Source: an uncultured Caryophanales bacterium
GTDB lineage: Bacteria; Bacillota_I; Bacilli_A; RFN20; CAG-826
DNA: 64,000 nt
Direction: 5' to 3'
NCBI GenBank assembly: GCA_905197045.1
Contig: CAJJXG010000004.1
Coordinates: 33,111 to 97,110, forward strand
The position numbers were made by a program, and so were the translations under genes. The notes under the pieces were generated by a model. The model made no database searches. It had not been told where the DNA came from and worked only from the letters and a program-made list of their open reading frames with translations. Position 1 is the stretch's first letter. The number at the start of each line of letters is the position of its first letter. Of this stretch, positions 9,801 to 17,236 are shown one piece after another.

Positions 9801-10512
9801 AATTTTAGTAAAAATTAAAAAGCTTGTTTATTCAGAAAGTAAAATTAATCTTGTTTTCACATTTTATGCCTACAAAGATCTAACTTTAAAAAATGTAAAA
9901 GAAGAAACTATCGAAACGCTATTAGACTTCATTAAAAAAGAGGATTTAACTTTCTTGAATACTCTTTTAGCAGAATATTTTGTTTATAATTATCAAGATA
10001 CTATTGAGTTTAATAAGATTACTCCAAAAGAAGGCAAAGAGATTTTAAGCATTGAACGCGAAGCTAATAAAGCAGCGCGTTTAAATAAAGCAAGCAAGGA
10101 TGTTGATGAAGAAAGCGATGAATCAACGTTAAACTATGGAACTCATCTACATGCACTTTTAGAGATTATTTCTTTTATCAATCCAAATTACGATTTTATA
10201 AAGGATAGAAGAGAAAGAAAATTAGTTGAAGGCGTTGTTGAATTAGTTAATAAATTTGATATAAACGATGCCCAGATTTTTAAAGAGTATCAATTTGTTG
10301 ATGAAAAGAGAAATAAAAGAGGAATCATTGATTTGTTACTAGTTTACAAAGATAAAGCAATTGTAATCGATTACAAATTAAAAGATATTCAAGACGAAGA
10401 ATATAAAAAACAACTTTCAATTTATAAAGAGTTTGTTGAAGACGCTTTTAAGGTAAAAACAAACTGTTATTTATTATCAATTATTGGCCAAAATATTAAA
10501 GAATTGCAGTGA
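6811..10512 (+). CDS. addA: AddA-type helicase-nuclease (RexA/AddA)
   Basis: AddA is the UvrD-family 3'-5' helicase and nuclease of the AddAB recombination complex. Visible motifs: Walker A AGAGSGKT (23-30), motif Ia LTFTNDAA, motif II IDETQD (375-380), GDIKQSIYRFRNA, motif V/VI regions TTIHKSKGLEYPVVY and RLFYVALTRAKEDL, and a C-terminal RecB-like nuclease with D1174 in GIIDLLL and D1187-Y-K1189. Length 1233 aa is typical. Start at 6811: an SD GGAGG (6796-6800) lies 10 nt upstream and the ATG overlaps the addB stop codon, giving tight coupling. Confidence 0.95.
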   Translation: MGNKFTVEQEAAINSCGNVIVSAGAGSGKTTVLTERVRRNILGQTSNNKVNLDELLILTFTNDAATSMKNKIKEALRKDTNLSSLVPFVDSAHIETFDAYSQFIVKKYGHLIGVNKNINVLDSDILYVKIANTISDYLEKQYLKKDPIFEEIIYKLCTKNDNKLLGFLIDVYKEILDKKDYPVIFLKDYQKNILNKNYFLSLLTKANEICLKTIEDFKNTLNFLCSNKLSEFIYSKISTFLNVSSLEELTKLKEELPEPSTLRDAIKKAFEELDYEIDPLLEKRETDRLMKDYRRIYAFSCLYFDYFDEDINNQIAYLNYLIDNIFIPTFNDIEKFKSDTGYYTFGDIAKLAIQILEKSEEVRNELKFKYKLIMIDETQDTSESQERFINLIANENVFSVGDIKQSIYRFRNARPELFKRKYDAYSQNIDGKAINMNKNFRSRKEVLNTINDIFSALMSDDFGGANYKKDHMIIPSNNKYDNEGKSNLEHGIFQIPYSSIYFKDDGEFSDNKESKIKGEASTICDNILKRINDGYLVFDNELNALRPCTFKDFTILTYKGVNFQLFEEVFKEKNVPLNAIYSEDLNSDTSINVLINIFSLISFLSKDNLNEEDESNVRHLFISILRSFIFEYSDEKLYELFKDPSTSYKNDETFKKIENLTKNYAKGPLNSLFDAVINEFKYVNAFSKISEAINTIDKNNIFYNKTKTMDELGYSLDDFVLYLKSLSKFKISMDQVIYTEAKNAVTITTIHKSKGLEYPVVYLPNLFDFKEPTFKNNGDYYVLNGEYFFLPFFSDPHKKTNLVGLLLESDKSILKEDKEERLRLFYVALTRAKEDLVFVVSDDKVDDYETVLEKYIKRIKLKYTKAKVSVSEEEAKQIAQSELASYLDEKDGVTFDDFLFKAFISYPLDPFIDKNIDNYKNNIEKLLKDENEKGKLKKALKNIILRYYYKNHHSLEGIENINLLEEAKVEVSKAKKIVDEPVKTEILYSGAIRVYNEILVKIKKLVYSESKINLVFTFYAYKDLTLKNVKEETIETLLDFIKKEDLTFLNTLLAEYFVYNYQDTIEFNKITPKEGKEILSIEREANKAARLNKASKDVDEESDESTLNYGTHLHALLEIISFINPNYDFIKDRRERKLVEGVVELVNKFDINDAQIFKEYQFVDEKRNKRGIIDLLLVYKDKAIVIDYKLKDIQDEEYKKQLSIYKEFVEDAFKVKTNCYLLSIIGQNIKELQ

Positions 10513-10548
10513 TTTTAAATATAATTAAGACTTTTAGCTATAAATAAA

Positions 10549-10577
10549 AGCCTTGGATAAACCTAAGTTCCAAGGCT
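10549..10577 (-). terminator. Intrinsic terminator for the flavin-reductase-like gene
   Basis: The arms AAGCCTTGG and CCAAGGCT pair (8 bp core) around a 13-nt loop between two convergent genes. Read on the minus strand, the stem is followed by TTTTATTTATA, a good U-tract, so it terminates the minus-strand gene. It may also slow transcripts leaving addA. Confidence 0.75.
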
Positions 10578-10599
10578 CGATTTAAGTTAGCTAGAAAAA

Positions 10600-11526
10600 C
10601 TATCTTCTTGATTTTTCAGTTCGCCTTTTATCATTTATTTCCTTCATAACTTTTTCATCAATTATTTTGATGTTATTTTCTTTAGCGTATTTTACACAAC
10701 CATTTAAAACTGTTTTTAAAAATACTCTTGGTACTTTAACGATCATCTTGCAAGCTTCTTCTGTAAATTTAACATCAGGATCCGCTCTATTGGCTGCATA
10801 TTTAACAGATTCTAAATTGTTTGTTTCAACATTAGGGATTGGGCATTTAATAGGTTTTCTAAATTTAGTGTACCAAAAATAAGTGGAGTCTCTATAGCCA
10901 TAATCGACTGGTACTCTAGGAAATGAAGAAGCTTTAACTCCATTAACAATGGCATTATAAAATTTCTCTTTCATTAAAATTTTGTCGATTTTTAAAATAA
11001 AGTGACAACCGAATTTTGAAGTTACACCATTAAAGTTTCTATATGGTCCTTCAATTCCATCAAGTTGACCAACTTTTACTTTATCTTCAAAGGCATTTTC
11101 TAAAGTATCATCCCAAGTGCATTCAAATACTTGATAAGCTTTCTTTAAAACTAGTGGGCGATTTTCTCCTTCAGCCAAACCTTTTTCAAATTCAAAATCA
11201 ACGTTTTTCATTTTTTCTTTAGAAGTTTGACCTGGGAAACCTAGTTTTACAGTTTGCTTAAAGTCTTTATGGGAATCTTCCAAGAAATTCAAAGCGCATT
11301 TTCCTCTTTTTAAAATATTTTGAGCAGTATTTGATGAATTTCGACATTCTAGAATCATTGCATAATAATCTTTTCCAGCAATGTAATAAGGAAAGCAGAG
11401 CGAATAAGCACCTAAAGTAGTGTTTCCTTCATCATCAACTGTAGCTATAAGAATTGTTGGCATTGGGAAAAACGCACTTGTTTGATAAAAATTATCAACT
11501 ATTCTTAAATCTTTAAAACTTGACAT
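10600..11526 (-). CDS. Flavin-reductase-like FMN-binding split-barrel protein
   Basis: A 308-aa protein whose N-terminal 190 residues fit the flavin reductase-like domain (FMN-binding split barrel). It opens with a substrate-facing PMPTILIATVDDEGNTT segment, followed by GAYSLCFPYY and the ECRNSSNTAQNI region, the usual flavin phosphate-contact zone. The remaining ~110 residues form a basic C-terminal extension (KDRR-rich end) of unknown role. The SD AAGAGGTG precedes the ATG on the minus strand. It is monocistronic, facing addA, with its own terminator. The substrate is unknown: family members reduce free flavin or bind FMN without a known reaction. Confidence 0.8.
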   Translation of the reverse strand: MSSFKDLRIVDNFYQTSAFFPMPTILIATVDDEGNTTLGAYSLCFPYYIAGKDYYAMILECRNSSNTAQNILKRGKCALNFLEDSHKDFKQTVKLGFPGQTSKEKMKNVDFEFEKGLAEGENRPLVLKKAYQVFECTWDDTLENAFEDKVKVGQLDGIEGPYRNFNGVTSKFGCHFILKIDKILMKEKFYNAIVNGVKASSFPRVPVDYGYRDSTYFWYTKFRKPIKCPIPNVETNNLESVKYAANRADPDVKFTEEACKMIVKVPRVFLKTVLNGCVKYAKENNIKIIDEKVMKEINDKRRTEKSRR

Positions 11527-11807
11527 AGTAAATCACCTCTTAATTATTTATATTTTGTGTCTCAATTTTTAAAAACACAATATGAATGTTGCTAATAACG
11601 AATTTATAAGATAAATATGCGTTTTAGCTTTATGATATTTAAATTAGTTTTAATGCGCATTGATAATAATAGAAAGTTTCCAAAAATAATAGTTTTAAAT
11701 TATGAATGTTTAATGTATATAAATGTGTATTTTTCATGAGGAATAAGAGTTTAATGAATGCTTTTCGTTGAAATATTCAATAGAAAGGATTCAGTATTAA
11801 TTTGAAT

Positions 11808-12024
11808 TTCGCCATTTATATAAAAATCGCTTCGCCAAATGTATAAAAATTGTTTCGCCATTTATAAAATTTTTTCTAGCAATGTAGGCGAAAAATTATG
11901 GTTTAATTCAAAATATTGTAAATTTTTAATGATAAATATCGTAAAAATTTAATAAATCTATTTTGGCCATTTATATAAAAATCACTTCGCCAAATGTATA
12001 AAAATTGTTTCGCCATTTATTAAA
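11808..12024 (+). repeat. Iteron array 1: 23-bp-period repeats upstream of DUF4143 ATPase 1
   Basis: Two clusters of three direct repeats with core CGCCATTTATA or CGCCAAATGTATA. Cores start at 11810, 11833 and 11856, and again at 11965 (GGCC variant), 11988 and 12011; every step inside a cluster is exactly 23 bp. The ~57-bp clusters are near-identical copies of each other, 155 bp apart. A single inverted core (GGCG, 11887-11890) lies between them. The last repeat ends just before the weak -35 region of the ATPase promoter. The rest of the 11527-12062 gap is plain AT-rich sequence. Confidence 0.9.
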
Positions 12025-12050
12025 AAGGTGCAATTTAATGACTTTAATTT

Positions 12051-12056
12051 TATGAT
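12051..12056 (+). promoter_or_regulatory. -10 box of ATPase 1 (leaderless type)
   Basis: TATGAT lies 6 nt before the ATG at 12063; there is no SD. At 17-bp spacing the -35 would be GTGCAA (12028-12033), only a 3/6 match, directly downstream of the last iteron (12011). This suggests that binding at the iterons controls this weak promoter. Confidence 0.5.
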
Positions 12057-12062
12057 TAATCT

Positions 12063-13343
12063 ATGAGAAAAGACTATATTGATAGGATTATTGATTCTGC
12101 GATTGAAAGGAAATTAAAAAGTAGTGGCGCATTAATGATTGTGGGTCCGAAAAATTGTGGCAAAACAACTACAGCTAAACGATTTGCCAAAACAATGCAT
12201 TCATTCGACCTCAAAGGCAAATTTGATTTTTATGGTGTTGCTATAAATAATGCTCTTAAAGGCGAGTTTCCTATTTTGATCGATGAATGGCAAAACATTC
12301 TTAAAGTTTATGATTTAATAAGAATTAAAGTTGATGAAGATTCAGGAATAGGAGAGTTTATTTTAACAGGCTCTACTATGCCGATAGAGGAAAAAGATGT
12401 CAAAGAAAATATTCTTCATTCTGGGGCAGGTCGTTTTTCGTTTATTGAAATGTATCCACTTTCCCTGTATGAATCTGGAGAATCGCTAGGTAATATTTCT
12501 TTATCAGATCTTTTTGATAATAAATCTAATTTTTCATCTATAGAGTCACCAAATTCTTTAGATGACATGGCTTATTATATCTGTAGAGGTGGCTGGCCAT
12601 TTTCTTTAAAAATAGAGAATAAAAATTATTCTTTGGATGTTGCGACAAATTATCTTGATGCAATATTGAATACAAAAACAAATAGAGGAAAACAATACTT
12701 TGAATCAATCGATTTAGCTGGTTTAATTTTGAAAGAATATGCAAGAACAATTTCAAGTGAGGCCAGCACAAATAGAATTGTAGAGAATTTATCTAGAGTA
12801 AATCCTTCATTAACTTTATATAAATACAACGCGTATATTGAAAAATTTAAGCAATTATACCTTATTAAGGATTTACCATCTTGGAATCCAAATTTAAGAA
12901 GCAAAGTCATTACCAGAACAAGCGAAACAAAGCATTTTGTAGATCCTTCAATAGCTACCGCTATTTTAGGAATATCACCAAATAATTTATTAAATGATTT
13001 AAACACATTTGGACTATTATTTGAGGATCTAGTTGTTAGAGATTTGCGCGTTTATAGTGAATATAGTTTAAATGCAACTTTAAGACACTATCGAGATAAA
13101 TCTAATTTAGAAGTTGATATTGTAATTACTAAAAGAAATGATGACTGGGCTGCGATTGAGGTTAAACTTGGTGGTGAAGAAGCTATTAAAAATGGAATCA
13201 ATAATTTAAGGAAGTTAAAAGAAAAGATAGATTATGAACGCGAAAAACAACCATCATTTATGGCTGTTATAACATCATTTGGAAGCAGCTATAAAACCGA
13301 AGATGGTATATATGTTTTTCCTATCACACAATTAAAAGATTAA
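12063..13343 (+). CDS. AAA_14/DUF4143 ATPase, paralogue 1
   Basis: A 426-aa ATPase of the AAA_14 plus DUF4143 family. Walker A is GPKNCGKT (28-35), Walker B ILIDEWQ (D74, E75) and the sensor-like strand is FILTGST (99-105). The family segment GRFSFIEMYPLSLYES follows. The C-terminal DUF4143 part ends in a PD-(D/E)XK-like core: D352 in LEVDIVI and E366-V-K368 in AIEVKLG. The cellular role of this family is not established; proteins of this type are very common in gut bacteria and often multicopy. It is closely similar to the 15717-16988 paralogue over the whole length, has no SD, and is preceded by its own iteron array. Nothing is co-transcribed with it. Confidence 0.9.
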   Translation: MRKDYIDRIIDSAIERKLKSSGALMIVGPKNCGKTTTAKRFAKTMHSFDLKGKFDFYGVAINNALKGEFPILIDEWQNILKVYDLIRIKVDEDSGIGEFILTGSTMPIEEKDVKENILHSGAGRFSFIEMYPLSLYESGESLGNISLSDLFDNKSNFSSIESPNSLDDMAYYICRGGWPFSLKIENKNYSLDVATNYLDAILNTKTNRGKQYFESIDLAGLILKEYARTISSEASTNRIVENLSRVNPSLTLYKYNAYIEKFKQLYLIKDLPSWNPNLRSKVITRTSETKHFVDPSIATAILGISPNNLLNDLNTFGLLFEDLVVRDLRVYSEYSLNATLRHYRDKSNLEVDIVITKRNDDWAAIEVKLGGEEAIKNGINNLRKLKEKIDYEREKQPSFMAVITSFGSSYKTEDGIYVFPITQLKD

Positions 13344-13529
13344 AAACTTAAAAAGTGAATTATTAAAATAGATGCAAATTATGCTCTTGAGCTTTTAACT
13401 ATTTTTAAATGTTCGCTTTGGTAGTGGCCTTTTTAAAAATATATTTTTAATAAATAGTTAGAATCTTTGAAAACTAACTAAAAACCTCATTTATTACTTA
13501 AATAATTTTAATTATAATAAATAAGCCGT

Positions 13530-13605
13530 GGGCTCGTAGCTCAGTTGGGAGAGCGCCTCGTTCGCAACGAGGAGGTCACCAGTCCGATTCTGGCCGGGTC
13601 CACCA
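13530..13605 (+). tRNA. tRNA-Ala (anticodon CGC), unusual
   Basis: A cloverleaf with encoded CCA. Acceptor arms GGGCTCG (13530-13536) and CGGGTCC (13595-13601) include the G3:U70 alanine identity pair. The D-arm is GCTC/GAGC, the anticodon stem CCTCG/CGAGG, and the loop TTCGCAA has anticodon CGC at 13563-13565. The T-loop reads TCCGATT rather than TTCGANN, so the near-invariant U55 is C, and the outer T-stem pair is A-C. A CGC anticodon is rare in AT-rich genomes. The TATAAT at 13513-13518 may be the promoter. It may be functional or decaying. Confidence 0.88.
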
Positions 13606-13619
13606 TCTTTGAAAAACGT

Positions 13620-13651
13620 CTATAATGCCTAGTCATTATAGGTTATTTTTT
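13620..13651 (+). terminator. Intrinsic terminator after tRNA-Ala
   Basis: An 8-bp stem CTATAATG/CATTATAG (13620-13641) followed by a T-rich run ending in six Ts. It sits 15 nt after the encoded CCA, so it most likely terminates the tRNA transcript. Confidence 0.75.
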
Positions 13652-14151
13652 ACCAAAAATTACCAATTCGTGCTCACTATGTCCCATCCTAAAATTTTAG
13701 GGTCCTATCTTGACCGTCGAAAATAGTCAAAAATACCTCAAAAAGTTCGAACCACCGCAATACGCGCACCGCAATAGCACTTCGGGTTCGAATTTTAGTA
13801 AATTATAAATATGGATATAAAAGGAAGAGGATTTGCCATATTGATCTAGCCACCGCGAAATCACAATTTCTGAGAAAATCTTTGTTTTAGTCGAAAATTG
13901 AATATTCAATTCAGCCATCGAAGCTAAATTCAAGGCTAAAGAAGATGGACGGGACTGTAGATACGATTATCGCCTATGCAACGCTTAACAGATATAAGCT
14001 AGATTATGAAAGTGTTGTGAAATAACAAAAAAATATCGAAATTTTGTGATAAAATTAACTGGAATTAAAGGAAAAGGTACAAAGAAACCACCGGTTGCGA
14101 GATTTTGTATGAAACTGCATCTAATATTGAGTTGTAAGGAGGTGAAGTCCG
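13652..14151. other. 500-bp gap with inverted and direct repeats; possible gene remnants
   Basis: No gene is convincing here. The arms TTCGAACC (13746-13753) and GGTTCGAA (13785-13792) form an inverted repeat enclosing two direct copies of CACCGCAATA (13753-13762 and 13767-13776). A short frame 13945-14022 (about 26 codons from ATG, open further upstream) reads as plausible protein but lacks an SD. Base composition is richer in GC than the flanks and matches the following XRE gene, which suggests this is the edge of an acquired segment. Confidence 0.45.
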
Positions 14152-14805
14152 ATGAACTTAAGCGAGAAGATCATTAAAATAAGAGAAAATAATAACCTAA
14201 CCCAAGATGAAATGGCTGAGAAGATATTCGTTACCAGACAAGCCATCTCTAAATGGGAAAGAGGCATCAGTTATCCTTCCTTGGATGTCCTTCGCTTGAT
14301 TTCTAAGGAATTTAAAATCAGTATGAACAATTTATTAGATGTAAGCGAAAACGAGAAGAACAAGGAGTACAAGCCTATTGGTTTCAAGCACTATGGTTTC
14401 ATTATCATTTATGTTGTTATGCTCTTATTCCTTGGAGGCATATTAGCCGCTTTCAACATATTATCAATTCAAGCTAATGCAGAATTATGGGAACTTGTTG
14501 TTTATAATGCGTTGATATGTCTCGTTATTTGCAGCGTAATTTATATGCTTATTCAATCGATAGTTCCTTTCTGCAAAGTTCTTGTCGAATATAACGATTT
14601 TGGAATTAGGATAAAAACGCTTAAAGGCGTTAAGGAAATCCCATTCCAAAAGATTACTGCTTTGGAAATCAAGACTCACGGTAATTGGACTGCTGGAAGG
14701 CTGACGGTAAGGACTTTTGATGTGAACTATACTGTCTATCCATTAAAGAATCTAAACCAAGTCAAGACGGTTATTGAAGAAGTAAAAATCTTGAATCGCT
14801 ATTAA
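14152..14805 (+). CDS. XRE-family HTH regulator with membrane domain
   Basis: A 217-aa protein with an N-terminal helix-turn-helix of the XRE/Cro type (about residues 5-60; LTQDEMAEKIFVTRQAISKWERG is the HTH region). Two transmembrane helices follow (about 83-108 and 115-142), then a C-terminal soluble domain resembling bacterial PH-like domains (VEYNDFGIRIKTLKG to the end). This architecture suggests a membrane-tethered DNA-binding regulator. The strong SD AGGAGG sits 8 nt upstream of the ATG. Codon use is less AT-biased than in neighbours, consistent with acquisition. A weak hairpin with AGAGC/GCTCT arms and a T-rich tail follows at about 14829-14855. Confidence 0.85.
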   Translation: MNLSEKIIKIRENNNLTQDEMAEKIFVTRQAISKWERGISYPSLDVLRLISKEFKISMNNLLDVSENEKNKEYKPIGFKHYGFIIIYVVMLLFLGGILAAFNILSIQANAELWELVVYNALICLVICSVIYMLIQSIVPFCKVLVEYNDFGIRIKTLKGVKEIPFQKITALEIKTHGNWTAGRLTVRTFDVNYTVYPLKNLNQVKTVIEEVKILNRY

Positions 14806-14887
14806 TCAAAAAAGAAATACTATCTTTGAGAGCTCTTAATCGGGCTCTTTTCTTTTACTCGAATTTAGAAAAAGGAGGAGTATTTGT

Positions 14888-15154
14888 GTGGTTTTTAAAA
14901 GAAAAAAGAAGAAATTAGAGAATTTTGACGCTATTGGTTTGATTAATGATATCGCTCTTCCTTTGACACCTTTCGGGAGGAAGATAACGAATTCTGATGT
15001 CGTGCTTATATGCATCGATAGGATTGCTAGCCAATGCGCGAAGCTTAAGGGAAGATGCACCAAAAGAAGCGAAGACGGGATTATCACGGAGAGGAACAAA
15101 AGCCTCTCTTTTTTGTTGAAGTCAATACGAGGAGATTATAAGTTTCCTATTTGA
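14888..15154 (+). CDS. Small basic hypothetical protein
   Basis: An 88-aa basic protein beginning at GTG 14888, 9 nt after a strong AAGGAGGAG SD, which makes translation credible. The N-terminus is lysine/arginine-rich (FKRKKKK). I recognise no domain and see no signal peptide. It follows the XRE membrane regulator by 82 nt and shares its higher-GC codon use, so the pair probably arrived together. A short hairpin TGAGA/TCTCA followed by a T-rich tract (about 15153-15180) is a likely terminator. Confidence 0.55.
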   Translation: MVFKRKKKKLENFDAIGLINDIALPLTPFGRKITNSDVVLICIDRIASQCAKLKGRCTKRSEDGIITERNKSLSFLLKSIRGDYKFPI

Positions 15155-15278
15155 GACTCATAATCTCAATTTTTCTTTTATTCGAAAAATTAGCCAAAAC
15201 ATGGCTGAATCTTGATTATGTGTACTACAAATTTCCAAATCATCAATACTGTAAGAACTTACAAGGTAAAATACATGC

Positions 15279-15311
15279 TGTTTTCTGGTTGTTTTCTGGC
15301 TGTTTTCAGGT
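15279..15311 (+). repeat. Three 11-bp direct repeats
   Basis: TGTTTTCTGGT, TGTTTTCTGGC and TGTTTTCAGGT lie end to end at 15279, 15290 and 15301. One helical turn per repeat is typical of an operator for an oligomerising DNA-binding protein. No gene starts nearby. The rest of the 15155-15716 gap holds an inverted pair ACCGGATTT/AAATCCGGT about 110 bp apart (from about 15412 to 15537) and iteron array 2. Confidence 0.65.
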
Positions 15312-15592
15312 TGCTATAGAACTATAATAATTATCGAGTTTTTCTACTTTCGAATGCTATTTTTTCAATATTTTACTTTTTAGTAACGTAATTACTTAAA
15401 TATTTTATTACCGGATTTATATTTATCTTGAATGAGCAAAATTTAGAACATTGTTTTTGCTAAGTCTTTATTGGTTTAAGAGCAAGCAGTTTTAAAACAT
15501 TTTATTAATAACCTTTAATTTACTTAAAATCCGGTATATTGGAACATATAAGTCAACTGACTGACAAAAATGGTAGATTTCTTATTCGTTTT

Positions 15593-15676
15593 TGCCATTT
15601 CTTCGATTATTTGCTCGCCATTTCTTCGACAAAATGTCTGCCATTTCTTCGATTGTTTGCTCGCCATTTCTTCGAT
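15593..15676 (+). repeat. Iteron array 2: 23-bp-period repeats upstream of DUF4143 ATPase 2
   Basis: Four direct repeats with core GCCATTTCTTCGA start at 15594, 15617, 15640 and 15663, again at exactly 23-bp steps. The shared 5' part GCCATTT matches array 1, but the 3' part (CTTCGA) differs from that of array 1 (ATA). The array ends 6 nt before the -35 box of the ATPase 2 promoter, in the same relative place as array 1. Confidence 0.9.
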
Positions 15677-15681
15677 TTTGT

Positions 15682-15710
15682 TTGTTAGAAGAAATATTTA
15701 GATGTAAAAT
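15682..15710 (+). promoter_or_regulatory. Promoter of ATPase 2 (leaderless type)
   Basis: TTGTTA (15682-15687), a 17-bp spacer and TAAAAT (15705-15710). The ATG at 15717 follows after 6 nt with no SD, so the transcript would be leaderless. Iteron array 2 abuts the -35. Confidence 0.65.
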
Positions 15711-15716
15711 AAAGGC

Positions 15717-16988
15717 ATGAAAAAAGATTATTTACCACGTTTGTTTGATGAAACACTAGAATTTTCATTAAAGAGTAAAGGCGCAGTCCTTGTTGTAGGA
15801 CCAAAGTGGTGTGGAAAGACTAGAACATGCTCACGCCACGCAAAAACCATCATAGAAATGTTACCTGCGGATACAAGGAAACAAAATGTATTGTTCGCCA
15901 AAAATGCTCCTTCACTATTTTTGTCTCAAGGCCCAAAACCAATATTGATTGATGAATGGCAAATTATTTCATTGATTTGGGATTCTATCAAGACAGAAGT
16001 TGATAAGAATGATGATTTTGGCCAATTTATTTTAACTGGAAGTGTGACTGATCGAATTGCCTATGATGGTGGGAATAATGAAGAGCAAGAAAGACATACT
16101 GGAAACGGTAGAATAACTATTAAAAAATTAAGAACAATGTCTCTTTTTGAAAGTGGTGATAGTAACGGTACTGTCTCTCTTTCTAAATTAGGTGAAGGCA
16201 TATTTGAAGAAGCTATATCAAATGCTGATATTGAAGACTATGCTTATCGGATTTGTCGTGGTGGTTGGCCACTGGCAATTGGTGAAAATAAAGATGTTGC
16301 TTTGCAACAAGCTATCGATTACTACGAAATGCTTTATAACGAAGATGTGTTTTCAATCAGAGATATCAAATTTCATAAAGACACGACTATTGCTGAAAAG
16401 GTTATTCGATCATATGCTAGGAATATAGGTACTTCATGTGCGAGTTCACTTATTACTAATGATGCAGGAATCGACAAAGAAACGATGAATAAGTTTGATG
16501 AAGTACTACAAAGACTTTATATTCTAGATAATGTTAGAGCGTGGAGCGTAAATTTAAGAAGTAGAACTGCTATAAGAACAAAAGATACTCGCTATTTTGT
16601 AGATCCATCCATTGCAACTGCGGCTTTAGGATTAACACCTTCCTCTCTCTTTAAGGATATGAACTATTTTGGCTTTTTATTTAAATCATTAGCTATAAGA
16701 GATTTAAAAATATATAGTGAATCAATTAATGCAAAACTTTTCCACTATCGAGACAAGCGAGGACTTGAGGCTGATGCGGTTTTAGTCTATAAAAATGGAG
16801 AATTCGCTCTAATTGAAATAAAGTTAGGTGATGATGAATCAATTGACTTGGCAGCGAAAAACCTTCTTAAGCTTCAGGATGACTTAATTCAAAAGCCTCT
16901 CTATCTTATGGTGATAACAAAATCACGTTACGCTTATAAAAGAGATGATGGCGTTTATGTTGTCCCACTAGCGACTCTTCGCAATTAA
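15717..16988 (+). CDS. AAA_14/DUF4143 ATPase, paralogue 2
   Basis: A 423-aa protein colinear with the 12063-13343 product. Walker A is GPKWCGKT (28-35), Walker B ILIDEWQ (D79, E80), sensor strand FILTGSV, and the PLSLYES-type segment reads MSLFESGDS. The C-terminal nuclease-like core has D353 in LEADAVL and E367-I-K369 in LIEIKLG. The paralogues share many identical blocks (DYxxR start, RYFVDPSIATAxLG, FHYRDKxxLExD) but are clearly diverged. It is single-gene, behind its own iteron array and promoter. As for paralogue 1, the family function is unknown. Confidence 0.9.
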   Translation: MKKDYLPRLFDETLEFSLKSKGAVLVVGPKWCGKTRTCSRHAKTIIEMLPADTRKQNVLFAKNAPSLFLSQGPKPILIDEWQIISLIWDSIKTEVDKNDDFGQFILTGSVTDRIAYDGGNNEEQERHTGNGRITIKKLRTMSLFESGDSNGTVSLSKLGEGIFEEAISNADIEDYAYRICRGGWPLAIGENKDVALQQAIDYYEMLYNEDVFSIRDIKFHKDTTIAEKVIRSYARNIGTSCASSLITNDAGIDKETMNKFDEVLQRLYILDNVRAWSVNLRSRTAIRTKDTRYFVDPSIATAALGLTPSSLFKDMNYFGFLFKSLAIRDLKIYSESINAKLFHYRDKRGLEADAVLVYKNGEFALIEIKLGDDESIDLAAKNLLKLQDDLIQKPLYLMVITKSRYAYKRDDGVYVVPLATLRN

Positions 16989-17236
16989 TATTTGTTTTAG
17001 AAAAAGAAGCCAATGAATAATTGACCTTTAACGTTCTGCCATGATGGTTAAAAATTTTTGCTTGGAACTTATTGTGAATTTATAATATCTTCTAATCGCA
17101 TATTTGATTAGTAATCTTTAAAATATATGTTTGTAAAGACAGATATTAAGTTCAATAGAGACTTAATTTGTTTCTAAAATTAAGGACCTTGGTTGTTTTT
17201 GCACATTAAAGGAAGATTTTACACGAGTAATTATTT

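Noticed and set aside
11808..12024. Iterons considered as a replication origin
   Set aside because: There is no Rep, DnaA boxes or partition gene, and the array hugs a chromosomal-type promoter. It remains a distant alternative only.
13727..13933. 68-aa minus-strand frame
   Set aside because: No SD, no recognisable domain, and it crosses the inverted/direct repeat region.
13530..15180. Integrative element inserted at the tRNA
   Set aside because: No integrase and no second copy of the tRNA 3' end was found by eye; kept only as a composition-based finding.
15411..15538. ACCGGATTT/AAATCCGGT inverted pair as ends of a small transposon
   Set aside because: Only 9 bp, no gene inside and no target duplication.
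15593..15676. Repeat array considered as CRISPR
   Set aside because: Units are contiguous at 23 bp with no unique spacers and no cas genes nearby.
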